This document shows positions 1 to 8,463 of a stretch of 64,000 bases of DNA, piece by piece (the first letter of the stretch is position 1; each line of letters opens with the position of its first letter). Below the pieces are notes generated by a model, which saw only the letters and a program-made list of their open reading frames with translations, was not told where the DNA came from and searched no databases. Both the position numbers and the translations under genes were made by a program. The stretch is from NCBI RefSeq assembly GCF_013170845.1, contig NZ_CP033367.1, positions 6,759,001-6,823,000 on the forward strand, in the 5' to 3' direction. This DNA is from Mesorhizobium loti R88b (lineage in GTDB: Bacteria; Pseudomonadota; Alphaproteobacteria; Rhizobiales; Rhizobiaceae).

Positions 1-554
1 GCCTCTGAGACATCCAAACAGCCGGCAACTGCGCACGTGGTGCCGATTGTCTGGGGCGGACCGATCCGGGCCAGCGGCCATCCGGCGCGACGCAGGATTC
101 GCTCCATGCGCAAATCCGTAACCGTGACGATATGGGTAAGCTGCCGCGACAAACCGAACTCGATCATGCCAGCGAGGAGTTGATAGGTCGCAACAGCAAT
201 ACTCCCACTGCCCTTCGGTGAAGACGGTGGAAGATCAAGGGCGAAACGGCTGCTTTCCCAGACGCTCGGTTCCTCGGGTGCCGTTCTCTCCTCCAACAGC
301 CTCGAAAAGACATCTCGCAACATCGTCGGCCCCGTCGAGGGCAGAAGGCGTACGCCGCTCCCGACGCGACCGGCGGAATCGCACAACACAAGATAGTGCG
401 GTTTCAGGGAATCGAATGAATCGATCTCGAAGCCGCCGGTCGTGCTCACGTTCCAATCGAGGCGCTCCTTAAAGACGCGGTAGCGCAGGCGGTGCATTTC
501 GTGAAGTTCGTAGGCAAAGGCGCCGTGCCAGCCGGGCGCAATAAGCTCAATCAT
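1..554 (-). CDS. traI: TraI/LuxI-type acyl-homoserine-lactone synthase (partial)
   Basis: Makes the N-acyl-homoserine-lactone signal from S-adenosylmethionine and an acyl carrier protein-bound fatty acid. The protein starts MIELIAPGWHGAFAYEL at the ATG at 554, preceded by GAGGAG, and runs off the window's left edge after about 184 residues. The family's conserved residues are present: RYRVFKERLDW near the N-terminus, D-x-FD, RLLPSTGP and WESSRFA. It lies directly downstream of traR with a tra box between them, the order known from Mesorhizobium symbiosis ICEs. It is probably induced by TraR plus AHL, a positive feedback loop. The C-terminal end is not visible. Calling it TraI rather than a generic LuxI rests on the traR neighbour. 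Confidence 0.93.
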   Translation of the reverse strand, partial: MIELIAPGWHGAFAYELHEMHRLRYRVFKERLDWNVSTTGGFEIDSFDSLKPHYLVLCDSAGRVGSGVRLLPSTGPTMLRDVFSRLLEERTAPEEPSVWESSRFALDLPPSSPKGSGSIAVATYQLLAGMIEFGLSRQLTHIVTVTDLRMERILRRAGWPLARIGPPQTIGTTCAVAGCLDVSE

Positions 555-612
555 GATGGTCTCCTCGCAGGTATGACCCTGCCATTGGAGGCGAACCTTC
601 ATGCCGCGACTG

Positions 613-630
613 CCTGTGCATTTGCACAGG
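613..630 (-). promoter_or_regulatory. tra box (TraR operator) upstream of traI
   Basis: Perfect 18-bp dyad: 8-bp arms CCTGTGCA and TGCACAGG separated by TT. It lies 58 bp upstream of the traI ATG and just beyond the traR stop, where a LuxR-type activator would act on traI. Size and symmetry match tra/lux boxes. No second copy was seen in the window. Confidence 0.85.
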
Positions 631-654
631 TCGATCAAAGAGGGATTCTGTCCC

Positions 655-1380
655 TCAGAGAATTGATGATCGTGAGGAGGCCAGCAGTGTCACTGCCTGA
701 TTTTTGGTGCGCACGCCGAGCTTCTTCTTGGCATTGTCCAAATGGAAAGCGGCCGTGCGCTCCTTGATTCCCAAGATACAGCCGATCTCCCAGGCGGACT
801 TGCCCTTCGCCGTCCACTCCAGGCATTCGTACTCACGGGGCGTCAACGAAACACCATCCACCGCCAGACCACACGAAAGCTTGCGGCGAACGCCAATGTG
901 AAAGCACATCGCCATAATCTCGAGCGCCTGCTCATACTTCTCGGCGACGCGCAGGAAGGTCGGATCGAGCCTGTCTGCCGCGAAGGTCATCGCAGCGACA
1001 CCGCCGCGGCGATCAACAAGTGGTATCGTCAGTCCGCAGCAGATGCCGAATTCGGCAGCCTCATCGAAAAGCTGTTGCTGTCGCGTTGAAATGCCAGCAT
1101 GGCCGAAATCAGGTCCCCACTGAAAGGGATATTCGCTGCACCTTGCCCATTCTATGACTGGGTCGATCCTTTCATATTGGTGGCGCAAGTAGTGCGACGT
1201 CCAGCCAGAATGATAGTTCGATATCAGCCTGGGTTTTGTGACGCGATCAGACACCAGAGACAGATAGGCAAATGCGGGAATGTCGAAGGCGCCGGCGGCG
1301 CTGGCCAGTGCGTTATGGAAGTCGACTTCATCAACACTCAAAGACAACTGTTCCAGCAAAGTTTCGAAGACGAGCTGCAT
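655..1380 (-). CDS. traR: TraR/LuxR-family quorum-sensing regulator
   Basis: A 241-residue transcription factor. The N-terminal autoinducer-binding domain (about 1-165) carries the family's W-x3-Y and D-P residues (GWTSHYLRHQYERIDPV) and a later QWGPD. The C-terminal LuxR helix-turn-helix (about 175-235) begins LTPREYECLEWTAKGKSAWEIG. The start ATG is preceded by AGGAG. It should bind AHL and activate the tra box at 613-630 and hence traI. In Mesorhizobium symbiosis ICEs the equivalent pair controls excision and transfer genes; those targets are not in this window. Length is normal and no lesion is seen. Confidence 0.92.
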   Translation of the reverse strand: MQLVFETLLEQLSLSVDEVDFHNALASAAGAFDIPAFAYLSLVSDRVTKPRLISNYHSGWTSHYLRHQYERIDPVIEWARCSEYPFQWGPDFGHAGISTRQQQLFDEAAEFGICCGLTIPLVDRRGGVAAMTFAADRLDPTFLRVAEKYEQALEIMAMCFHIGVRRKLSCGLAVDGVSLTPREYECLEWTAKGKSAWEIGCILGIKERTAAFHLDNAKKKLGVRTKNQAVTLLASSRSSIL

Positions 1381-2052
1381 TTTCTCCTGCGGCTGTTTTC
1401 AATTAAACCTGGGACTTTCCGGCTTCTTGGCAGCTACGGCGAGAGGACTCGCCCCCCGAGATGTTCGACGCTGGAGAAAATTCACCGCGGTGACTACTCC
1501 CCGGACCTTCGATCATATGAAAGGAGGTGCATGCGACCTCGACGCCGGCTGCCGTAAGCCGCGGGTCCGAAGCTGCGATTGTGGGCGGTCGCCATGGTGT
1601 ATAAGAATTATCGAAGCTCGATGTGCCATCCGGATATGCAGATGACCTCCTTCTCGAACTGTCGATTGCGGAGGCGCTACAATCACGCAGATCCAGCGGG
1701 CCACCCAGATCCAGCGGGTCAAAAAAGGCGCCCTGCCGGCGGGGAGGTACATCGGCAGGGCGCGCCGCACAAACACCCTGGTCGTTGGGCAACAGGACAG
1801 CGGCGGCAGAACTGATTTGGTTATCGCTTGCGATCAAAGGTATCCGAAGCATGCTTAGAATCCGACGGCTTCAAGTTCAGCAGTTTCGGTCGGCTCGGCG
1901 CGAAATGCGCTGTCAACCCGCCTTCACCAATGGGACACCGTGGGCGACAGGCTGACGTCAAAGCGTTTGGTCCGTGGGAAAGTTCCTCCCAGGGACCACT
2001 TTACCCGGGACGGCGTCGAACCCGGGGCTCGCTTCCGTCGGCACTCGCATGT
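1381..2052. other. Intergenic region without a recognisable gene
   Basis: About 670 bp between traR and the aminotransferase. It holds the terminator at 1721-1763, a 13-bp direct repeat (agatccagcggg type) at about 1689-1720, and a short perfect dyad GGCGAG-AGGA-CTCGCC at 1438-1453 upstream of traR. No reading frame here resembles a known protein. Confidence 0.5.
1721..1763 (-). terminator. Rho-independent terminator
   Basis: Read on the minus strand: a perfect 11-bp GC-rich stem (GCGCCCTGCCG / CGGCAGGGCGC) with a 14-nt loop, followed by C and six T. It lies about 290 bp downstream of the aminotransferase stop and probably ends the aldehyde dehydrogenase-fumarase-Lrp-aminotransferase transcript, insulating traR. 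Confidence 0.85.
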
Positions 2053-3459
2053 TCATATCGCACCCTCGGCCTTCAGCGCGCGATAGGTCGTCTCGACTGA
2101 TTTCGCGGTTGCGTTGACGATTATGTCGATCTCCTTCCGGGTGATGATCAAAGGCGGGGCAAAGCCGAGGATATCGCCGTGTGGCATGGCACGGCCGATG
2201 ACACCATTCTCGAACAGAGCAGCGGCGGCTCGAACCCCGACCTGAAGATCGGATTCAAACGGTATTCTCTGCTTTGGATCTCGCATCAGCTCTACGGCGG
2301 AGAGGATTCCGACACCACGAACCTCGCCAACAATGGGGTGTCCCGCCAGTTCGGCATTCATGCGGGCATGCCAATACGGGCCGACATCGCGGACATGCTC
2401 CAGGATATTTCTTTCCTTTAGGAGTCGAATATTGGCGAGCGCGGCCGCAGCGCAAAGCGTGTGACCCGAATATGTCCAGCCATGGCCGAGGGCGCCGTGC
2501 TTCTCTGTTCCTTGTTCCAAGATCGACCAGACGCGGTCGCCAATGATTGACCCGGAGATGGGCAGGTAGGCGGAACTCAAACCCTTGGCGATGGTCACGA
2601 AGTCCGGCCGCATGCCATAGAGGTGGGAACCGAATTTCTCACCGGTTCGTCCAAACCCGCAAACCACCTCGTCGGCGATCAGCAGGATATCGTACTTGTC
2701 GAGCACGCTTTGAATAGCGGTCCAGTATCCTTTTGGGGGTGGAACGATACCGCCTGTCCCAAGCACCGGCTCTCCAATAAAAGCTGCAACGGTCTCCGGG
2801 CCTTCAGCCACGATAAGGGCTTCAAGTTCATCCGCGCAGCGTTTCGAGAATGCTTGCTCACTTTCGCCGTCATGCGCCTGGCGATAGTGGTGCGGCGTCG
2901 TGGTATGGCGCACCAAGTCCAGCGGCAGGTCGAAGAAATTATGGAAGAAGGCAAGGCCTGTCAGGCTCCCGGTGACCAGCCCGGACCCGTGATAGCCGCG
3001 ATGACGCGAGATGATCTTCTTCTTTTCAGGGCGGCCCAGAATGTTGTTGTAGTACCAGACCAGCTTGATGTTGGTTTCGTTGGCGTCGGAGCCGGAAAGG
3101 CCGAAAAAGACCCTTCGCATGTTCTGACCAAAATACTCGACCACGGCCTCTGCCAAGAGGGCGACTGGCTCTGTTCCTTGACTTGCATAGATATGGGCGA
3201 ACGGCATTTCGTGTGCTTGCCTGGCAATGGCCTCGGCAATTTCCGTGCAGCCATATCCCATGTTGACGCAGTAGAGCCCACCGAAACCGTCGAGGCTCTT
3301 TCGGCCTTCGGTATCCCAAATGTACACGCCTTCCGCACCGGCCATGATCCGATTTGGGGTCTCGCCTCGGCTGTGCTTGGCCAGATGCGTGGACGGATGA
3401 AAGACGAAGCTTCGATCCTTCTCTCTGAGTTGCTCGGTTCCCAGATTACTCAACCGCAT
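2053..3459 (-). CDS. Class III (omega-amino acid type) PLP aminotransferase
   Basis: Transfers a terminal amino group from an amine or omega-amino acid to a keto acid, giving an aldehyde. The protein has 468 residues from the ATG at 3459, chosen because GAGGAG precedes it; an upstream in-frame start at 3513 lacks a ribosome site. Fold-type I motifs are visible: SGSDANETN near 122-130, the Asp binding the pyridine nitrogen in IADEV (D263), and the PLP lysine in TIAKGLSS (K292). It closes the operon that starts with the aldehyde dehydrogenase, so its aldehyde product is probably oxidised by that enzyme. In ectoine degradation a similar enzyme (DoeD) pairs with DoeC and the Lrp-type DoeX, and the same trio is here. 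The exact substrate is unknown. Confidence 0.88.
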   Translation of the reverse strand: MRLSNLGTEQLREKDRSFVFHPSTHLAKHSRGETPNRIMAGAEGVYIWDTEGRKSLDGFGGLYCVNMGYGCTEIAEAIARQAHEMPFAHIYASQGTEPVALLAEAVVEYFGQNMRRVFFGLSGSDANETNIKLVWYYNNILGRPEKKKIISRHRGYHGSGLVTGSLTGLAFFHNFFDLPLDLVRHTTTPHHYRQAHDGESEQAFSKRCADELEALIVAEGPETVAAFIGEPVLGTGGIVPPPKGYWTAIQSVLDKYDILLIADEVVCGFGRTGEKFGSHLYGMRPDFVTIAKGLSSAYLPISGSIIGDRVWSILEQGTEKHGALGHGWTYSGHTLCAAAALANIRLLKERNILEHVRDVGPYWHARMNAELAGHPIVGEVRGVGILSAVELMRDPKQRIPFESDLQVGVRAAAALFENGVIGRAMPHGDILGFAPPLIITRKEIDIIVNATAKSVETTYRALKAEGAI

Positions 3460-3617
3460 AGTCCTCTCCTCGCGATGGATTGGCGGAGGGCACTCGGCCG
3501 GCCGCGTTAGCAATTACCATACCGCAAACGCCTCTCCAGTTTCGCGGGAATGCACGTCCTTCGCCGACGAATTCGCGGAATGGGGATCAAAAGCCGTGGA
3601 AACGAAGGCGTCGGCGT

Positions 3618-4115
3618 TTACCGTCGCCTTAGTGCGGACAAGGGGATTGGTGAATTGGACTTGATTGGTTTGGTCACGACAAGACTGTAATATTGATCGA
3701 TCCCCAAGCCTGCCTGCAGCAGTCTCTCCATGAAATCCTGATACGCAGCCATAGAAGGAGATGCGACGCGCATCAGATAATCGATCCGCCCGCCGATAGC
3801 CCAGCAATCCAAGATTTCCGGAAATTCTCCGATCGCAGTCTCAAAGTGTCTTTGGTCCTCGAGGCGATGACGTTCCAGAACGACCTCCACCATCACAAAC
3901 ACCATGCCGCCGATGAGGGCCGGACTCAGCCGCGCGTAGAACCCCTCGACAATCCCTGCTGTCTCGAGTGCACGGAGCCGCTCCGAGCAGGCCGACGCCG
4001 AAAGATGAACGCGTTTTGCAAGCTCGCTTTTTGAGATCCGGCCGTCTGACTGAATCTCTGAGAGAATCCGGAAGTCCCAAGCGTCCAGGCGCGCAGGATT
4101 GGGCTTCGACTTCAT
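3618..4115 (-). CDS. Lrp/AsnC-family transcriptional regulator
   Basis: A 165-residue protein with an N-terminal winged helix-turn-helix (about 12-70: LDAWDFRILSEIQSDGRISKSELAKRV) and a C-terminal RAM ligand-binding domain (about 78-150). It is encoded between the fumarase and aminotransferase genes on the same strand, 67 bp after the fumarase stop, and is probably cotranscribed with them. Lrp-type regulators of this position (DoeX in ectoine catabolism) sense an amino acid intermediate and control their own operon. Its operator is not identified. It could alternatively be the regulator of the six shared promoter sites, but their dyad and spacing fit a LysR protein better. Confidence 0.88.
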   Translation of the reverse strand: MKSKPNPARLDAWDFRILSEIQSDGRISKSELAKRVHLSASACSERLRALETAGIVEGFYARLSPALIGGMVFVMVEVVLERHRLEDQRHFETAIGEFPEILDCWAIGGRIDYLMRVASPSMAAYQDFMERLLQAGLGIDQYYSLVVTKPIKSNSPIPLSALRRR

Positions 4116-4182
4116 GACCTTGTGCTCTTAAGCCGTGTTGACAATGGAATTGACGCCGATCAACCGAGCTTGGTCGGAAGGC

Positions 4183-5727
4183 TCAAACGCCGATGTTGCG
4201 TGCGATGCTGTCCGCCGCCATGCGCTTGCGCCACTCAAGAGGCCCAGAATTGTGAATTGAGTTTCCCTCAACATCGACAGCCATGATGACAGGCATATCC
4301 TGCACCTCGAATTCATAGACTGCTTCCATGCCCAGGTCTTCGAAGGCAATGAGCCGCGCTGACTTGATTGATTTTGATATCAGGTAGGCAGCCCCACCCA
4401 CTGCGATGAGATACGGCGTTTTGTGCCTTACAATCGACTCGATGGCCGCCCGTCCTCTCTCCGCTTTGCCTACCATCGCGAAAAGCCCGGTTTCGGCGAG
4501 CACCTTGTCCGTAAAATCGTCCAAGCGGCTGGACGTTGTTGGGCCGGCCGGTCCGACGACCTCATCTCTCACGGCGCGGACGGGTCCAACGTAGTAGATT
4601 ACGCGCCCCTGCAGATCGAACGGAAGCGGCTTGCCGGCGTCGATCAACTCGACCATTCGCTTGTGGGCGGCGTCACGGCCCGTCAGCATTTTTCCGGACA
4701 AAAGGAGCGTTTCCCCGCAACGCCACGACGCCGTCTGTTCCTTGGTCAGCGCATCGAGGTTCACTCTTCGTACGCCGGCTGGACTCAATTCGTCCGTTCC
4801 AATGTCGGGCCATTCGCGCAAATCGGGCGGCTCCAGCATGATTGGTCCAGAGCCATCCAAGGTAAACTTCAGGTGCCGGTTGGCGGCGCATTGCGGAATG
4901 AGCGCCACGGGCTTGGACGCGGCATGAGTAGGATAGGTCGCAACCTTGACGTCGACGACTGTCGTCAGGCCACCAAGGCCTTGGGCGCCGATGCCCAGTG
5001 CGTTAATCCGGTCATAAAGTTCAATCCGCAGTGCCTCTTCCGCGCTTGAAGGCCGCCTGGCAATCAATTCCGCCATATCGATGGGCTGGTTCATGGCCTC
5101 CTTGGCCAGCAGCATCGCCTTTTCAGCGCTGCCACCGATGCCAATCGAGATCAGGCCGGGTGGACACCACCCACTGCCAAGCGTCGCGACTGTGTCAACC
5201 ACCCAGTCGGAAACGGAGGCGCTGGGGTTCAAGGTGGTAAAACGTGCCTTGTTCTCTGACCCGCCGCCTTTTGCGGCAATGGTGATGTCAATCTGGTTAC
5301 CTAGTACAAGGTCGACGTGGACGACCGCCGGCGTGTTGTCACGAGTATTGACTCGTCCGGCGAGCGGATCGGCAACGATCGATGCCCGAAGGGGGTTGTC
5401 CGGGTCGAGATAGGCCTGACGGACGCCTTCATTCACGAGCTCTGCGAAACTGGCCGTTGATTTGATCCGGGCGTCCATGCCGACTTTTGCGAAGACCACC
5501 ACAAGGCCGGTGTCCTGGCAGATCGGCCGCCGCCCGAAGGCCGCCATGCGGGAGTTCAGCAGAATCTGCCCTATTGCGTTTTTTGCCGCTGGGCTCTGTT
5601 CGCGCGCGTACGCTTGCGAAAGAGAGCGGATGTAATCTGGAGGATGGTAGTACGAGATGTACTGAAGGGCGTCGGCCACGCTCCTTATGATGTCCTTGCC
5701 GGCGATGGTCCGTGTTCTACTGCCCAC
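4183..5727 (-). CDS. Class I fumarase family hydratase (fumarase or mesaconase)
   Basis: A 514-residue single-chain class I (4Fe-4S) hydro-lyase. Three cysteines suited to ligate the cluster are visible: C70 (CQDTG), C188 (GSGWCPPG) and C280 (LIPQCAANRH). The alpha domain (about 1-290) is followed by the beta domain (about 300-505), ending with a GPTTSSRLD motif and a MAVDVEGNSIHNSGP segment. It starts at a GTG six bases after the aldehyde dehydrogenase stop, so the two are cotranscribed. Class I fumarases also hydrate mesaconate to (S)-citramalate. With methylaspartate ammonia-lyase, a CoA-transferase and a CitE-like lyase encoded nearby, mesaconase is the attractive role. Housekeeping fumarase or tartrate dehydratase cannot be excluded from sequence alone. 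Confidence 0.85.
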   Translation of the reverse strand: MGSRTRTIAGKDIIRSVADALQYISYYHPPDYIRSLSQAYAREQSPAAKNAIGQILLNSRMAAFGRRPICQDTGLVVVFAKVGMDARIKSTASFAELVNEGVRQAYLDPDNPLRASIVADPLAGRVNTRDNTPAVVHVDLVLGNQIDITIAAKGGGSENKARFTTLNPSASVSDWVVDTVATLGSGWCPPGLISIGIGGSAEKAMLLAKEAMNQPIDMAELIARRPSSAEEALRIELYDRINALGIGAQGLGGLTTVVDVKVATYPTHAASKPVALIPQCAANRHLKFTLDGSGPIMLEPPDLREWPDIGTDELSPAGVRRVNLDALTKEQTASWRCGETLLLSGKMLTGRDAAHKRMVELIDAGKPLPFDLQGRVIYYVGPVRAVRDEVVGPAGPTTSSRLDDFTDKVLAETGLFAMVGKAERGRAAIESIVRHKTPYLIAVGGAAYLISKSIKSARLIAFEDLGMEAVYEFEVQDMPVIMAVDVEGNSIHNSGPLEWRKRMAADSIARNIGV

Positions 5728-5733
5728 CGGATC

Positions 5734-7167
5734 TCATCCAAATGAACCGAGGCCGTTCACCATTTTCAGGATCTGGAAGCTCCGTACCCCCTGCTCGCCT
5801 CCTTCATATCCATAGCCGCTCTGTTTGACGCCTCCATAAGGTGCATCAGCTGAAACCCCTTTCAGGTAATTCACACTGACAGCGCCCGCCGAAAGACTAT
5901 TGGTCAGCTTTCGTTGCGTATCGGCAGCGTCCGTGAAGAAGTAAGCGGCCAAGCCATACTCAGTGTCGTTGGCTTCCCCGATGGCCTCGTCGAGCGTATC
6001 GAACGGAGCCACGGTGAGGATCGGTCCGAACGGCTCTTCATGAAGCACTCTGGCATCCTTCGGCACGCCCGTCAGGATGGTTGGCGGCCAGTAAAAGCCC
6101 GCTCCGTCGAGGCGGGTTCCACCTGTCTCGATGTGGGCGCCGCGATCGACCGCATCCTTGGTCAGACGCTGCATGGCCTCGATTCGCCGCGCGTTTGCCA
6201 TCGGTCCCATCTCCGTCGCAGGGTCGTCCGGTAGGCCTATCCTGATCTTGCGGGCGGCTTCCGTCATCCGGGATAGGAATTCCTCGTAGAGTGTCCGAGC
6301 GACAAGAATCCTGCTGGGCGCATTGCAGCTCTGGCCCGCGCACTCGAACTTGTATTCCGAAATAGCCGGTATCGCCTTTGCCAGGTCGGCATCCTCGCAC
6401 ACTATAACCGGAGAGTGCCCACCGAGTTCAAGAATGCAGCGCTGCAAATTATTCGCCGCGAGCATGGCCAGCTGTTTTCCAACAGCGGTTGAACCGGTGA
6501 AAGTCAAGACCTTCACGATTGGTGAACTGAGCAAATGCCGCGATATATGCACCGGCACACCGAAAACCAGATTGACCACGCCGTCCGGAACACCTGCTTG
6601 GCGCAATGATTCAACGATATGGACAGCTACGCTCGGTGTCTCTTCAGCCCCTTTGAGGATCACTGGGCAGCCTGCCGCCAACGCCGGGGCGAGCTTGCGG
6701 GTGATGAGCACGGCCGGATAATTCCATGGCGTGAACGCAGCAACGACACCGAGCGGCTCCGGAACGATCATCCGGTTCGGACCCAACGGAATAGTCGCGG
6801 ACAGCTCTTCCGCGTGCGTACCGTTCCACTCCAGCGTTTCGACCGCGCGCGCGTACTCGCCTGTTGCTTCGGCAATCGTCTTTCCCTGTTCGGCCGACAG
6901 GTCCCTAGCTGCTGGTTCAATCTGCGTTGCCAAGACTCTTGCGGCTGCTACCAGGATCTCGCCACGTTCTTTTGCAGGCCGTGAACACCAAGCCTTGCGG
7001 CTGCGTTCTGCCGAAGCGAGGGCCTCGTCCAGATCCGACACCGTCGCCGAGGCTACCGAGGCAACTACCTTCTCCGTTGCCGGATTAATCACCGGCAATG
7101 TGACTCTGCTACCACCCGCCCGCCATTTGCCGTTGATGAAGAGCTCGTAGCTCCTGGCCTCGGACAT
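5734..7167 (-). CDS. NAD(P)-dependent aldehyde dehydrogenase, succinate-semialdehyde dehydrogenase-like
   Basis: Oxidises an aldehyde to a carboxylate. The protein has 477 residues from the ATG at 7167; GGAG lies seven bases before it, and a GTG four codons upstream has no such site. The catalytic Glu is E247 (LELGGHSP) and the nucleophilic Cys is C281 (GQSCNAP). The cofactor region reads FTGSTAVGK near 223-231. It is closest in character to succinate/aspartate-semialdehyde dehydrogenases (GabD, DoeC). It is first gene of the operon with fumarase, Lrp and aminotransferase and is driven by the promoter at 7243-7309. Probable role: oxidising the semialdehyde made by the aminotransferase, perhaps to a 3-substituted aspartate. 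Confidence 0.87.
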   Translation of the reverse strand: MSEARSYELFINGKWRAGGSRVTLPVINPATEKVVASVASATVSDLDEALASAERSRKAWCSRPAKERGEILVAAARVLATQIEPAARDLSAEQGKTIAEATGEYARAVETLEWNGTHAEELSATIPLGPNRMIVPEPLGVVAAFTPWNYPAVLITRKLAPALAAGCPVILKGAEETPSVAVHIVESLRQAGVPDGVVNLVFGVPVHISRHLLSSPIVKVLTFTGSTAVGKQLAMLAANNLQRCILELGGHSPVIVCEDADLAKAIPAISEYKFECAGQSCNAPSRILVARTLYEEFLSRMTEAARKIRIGLPDDPATEMGPMANARRIEAMQRLTKDAVDRGAHIETGGTRLDGAGFYWPPTILTGVPKDARVLHEEPFGPILTVAPFDTLDEAIGEANDTEYGLAAYFFTDAADTQRKLTNSLSAGAVSVNYLKGVSADAPYGGVKQSGYGYEGGEQGVRSFQILKMVNGLGSFG

Positions 7168-7266
7168 CGCGTGCTCCACTTGTGTGAATTTTTTGCCGTA
7201 CGATCGCCGTTCGATAGCGAACCGCTAAACTCGCCTGAGCCAGTTTCATCGCGAGTGTCGCGGCAG

Positions 7267-7309
7267 GTCAAATATCGAATATTGCCGAAATCCATCTGGA
7301 ATCCAGATC
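7267..7309 (-). promoter_or_regulatory. LysR-type operator plus -35 element (site F) for the aldehyde dehydrogenase operon
   Basis: On the minus strand the dyad at 7293-7309 (GATCT-N7-AGATG) is followed by 2+18 bp and then TTTGAC at 7267-7272, with TGAAAC 17 bp further as a possible -10. The dyad centre falls near -65, the usual recognition-site position for LysR activators. Same architecture as five other sites in the window. Confidence 0.7.
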
Positions 7310-7364
7310 GATCTGATCCTGATGGCCGCAAGAAGACATAGCGTTTCCAAATAGGTCGAAGAGT

Positions 7365-8294
7365 TCAGGTGGCGTCAGGAGCCGCGGCTGCCCAGGCCTC
7401 ACTCTCAATTAATTCTCTGGCGACCTTGGGGATGAGCTTGCGGACCGCGGAGACGGCCGCAGAACGCTCATCTTTCGGATTTACGGCAAGTACGACGGAA
7501 CGGGTAATCACCGGATCGACGATTTTGACCGTCCGAACTAGCCCTTGAGTGGCTTCTTTTTGAACGGCTGAGGGGGCGAGAATAGAATGGGCTTTTCCTT
7601 CTATAACCATGTTGATGATCGTTGAGAGCGAGTCCACTTCAAACTTGACGTCCAGCGCGCAACCGTGTTGTGCGACGACGTCAGCCACCGAACGTCTGAC
7701 ATTGTTATTGCGCATGGGAACCGCCAGCGGGAACGCGTGTAGATCCGCCAGAGATATCGAAGCTTCGAAAGGCGGTTCACCTGATGGCACCACGAGACAG
7801 AGCTCTTCGCGCGCCAGGACCGTCATTCGTGCCACACTATCCGCTGTGCGGTAGAGAACTGCCAGATTGAAGCGGCCAGCAGCCATCCACTCCTCCAGCG
7901 GTCCCGTCATACCCTCGATCATCTTTAGTGAGACCCTCGGCAGTTCGGCTCTCACTGATTCAAGCAAGGGGCCGCTCAGCACGCGAGCGGCTCCCGACGG
8001 AATGCCAATGGTCACCTCCCCGGCAGGGGAAGCGGCTGTATTGGTCAATTCCGCCTCGGTGAGTCGAATTTCCCTGAGAATCGCCCGCGCTCGCTCGAGC
8101 AGTTTGGCTCCTGACGCCGTCACGCTTACGCCGGACCTGTCGCGTATCAGCAGCTGAGTGCCGAAGCCTTCCTCCAACTGACGCACATGCAAGCTCAGAG
8201 CGCTCTGAGCAATATTGAGGAACGCAGCAGCCTTCGTGAAGCTGCCCGCTTCGACTACGCCGACGAAGTATTTTAACTGCCTAATTTCCATCAT
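7365..8294 (-). CDS. LysR-family transcriptional regulator
   Basis: A 309-residue regulator. The N-terminal winged helix-turn-helix starts MMEIRQLKYFVGVVEAGSF and continues through NIAQSALSLHVRQLE; the rest is the two-lobed inducer-binding domain. The start at 8294 or 8291 was chosen because the LysR fold begins there; the upstream extension has no family character. It sits between the two enzyme operons, head-to-tail with both. It is the natural candidate for the activator that binds the six CATCT-N7-AGATG sites. The dyad contains ATC-N9-GAT, a T-N11-A motif typical of LysR proteins including NodD. A separate inverted repeat at its own start codon suggests autoregulation. Confidence 0.9.
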   Translation of the reverse strand: MMEIRQLKYFVGVVEAGSFTKAAAFLNIAQSALSLHVRQLEEGFGTQLLIRDRSGVSVTASGAKLLERARAILREIRLTEAELTNTAASPAGEVTIGIPSGAARVLSGPLLESVRAELPRVSLKMIEGMTGPLEEWMAAGRFNLAVLYRTADSVARMTVLAREELCLVVPSGEPPFEASISLADLHAFPLAVPMRNNNVRRSVADVVAQHGCALDVKFEVDSLSTIINMVIEGKAHSILAPSAVQKEATQGLVRTVKIVDPVITRSVVLAVNPKDERSAAVSAVRKLIPKVARELIESEAWAAAAPDAT

Positions 8295-8296
8295 TT

Positions 8297-8319
8297 GAAG
8301 TGCCCAACTGAGGCACTTC
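8297..8319. promoter_or_regulatory. Inverted repeat at the LysR gene start
   Basis: Perfect 8-bp arms GAAGTGCC and GGCACTTC with a 7-bp spacer, immediately upstream of the LysR start codon. It could be an autoregulatory operator or an mRNA hairpin over the ribosome site. It differs from the CATCT-N7-AGATG site family. Confidence 0.5.
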
Positions 8320-8463
8320 CCCAGCTTCCTCGTATCTATCTCGAAAAGTGATGGCGAGAAAGCAATAATTGTGCCGCACTGCAGCAATCGCCCAGGCAAT
8401 CCACGGCCGAGGCAAGTGGAGCACCTTCGTGTCGTGTCGTCCGAGTCTGGGCTAATCAGCCGT

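Noticed and set aside
1515..1545. Second tra box-like dyad around AGGTGCATGCGACCT
   Set aside because: The arms are short and asymmetric compared with the perfect box at 613-630, and it is not near a gene start.
2623..3510. 295-codon open frame on the plus strand
   Set aside because: It is antisense to the aminotransferase, has no family character, and mirrors the GC-rich codon use of the real gene.
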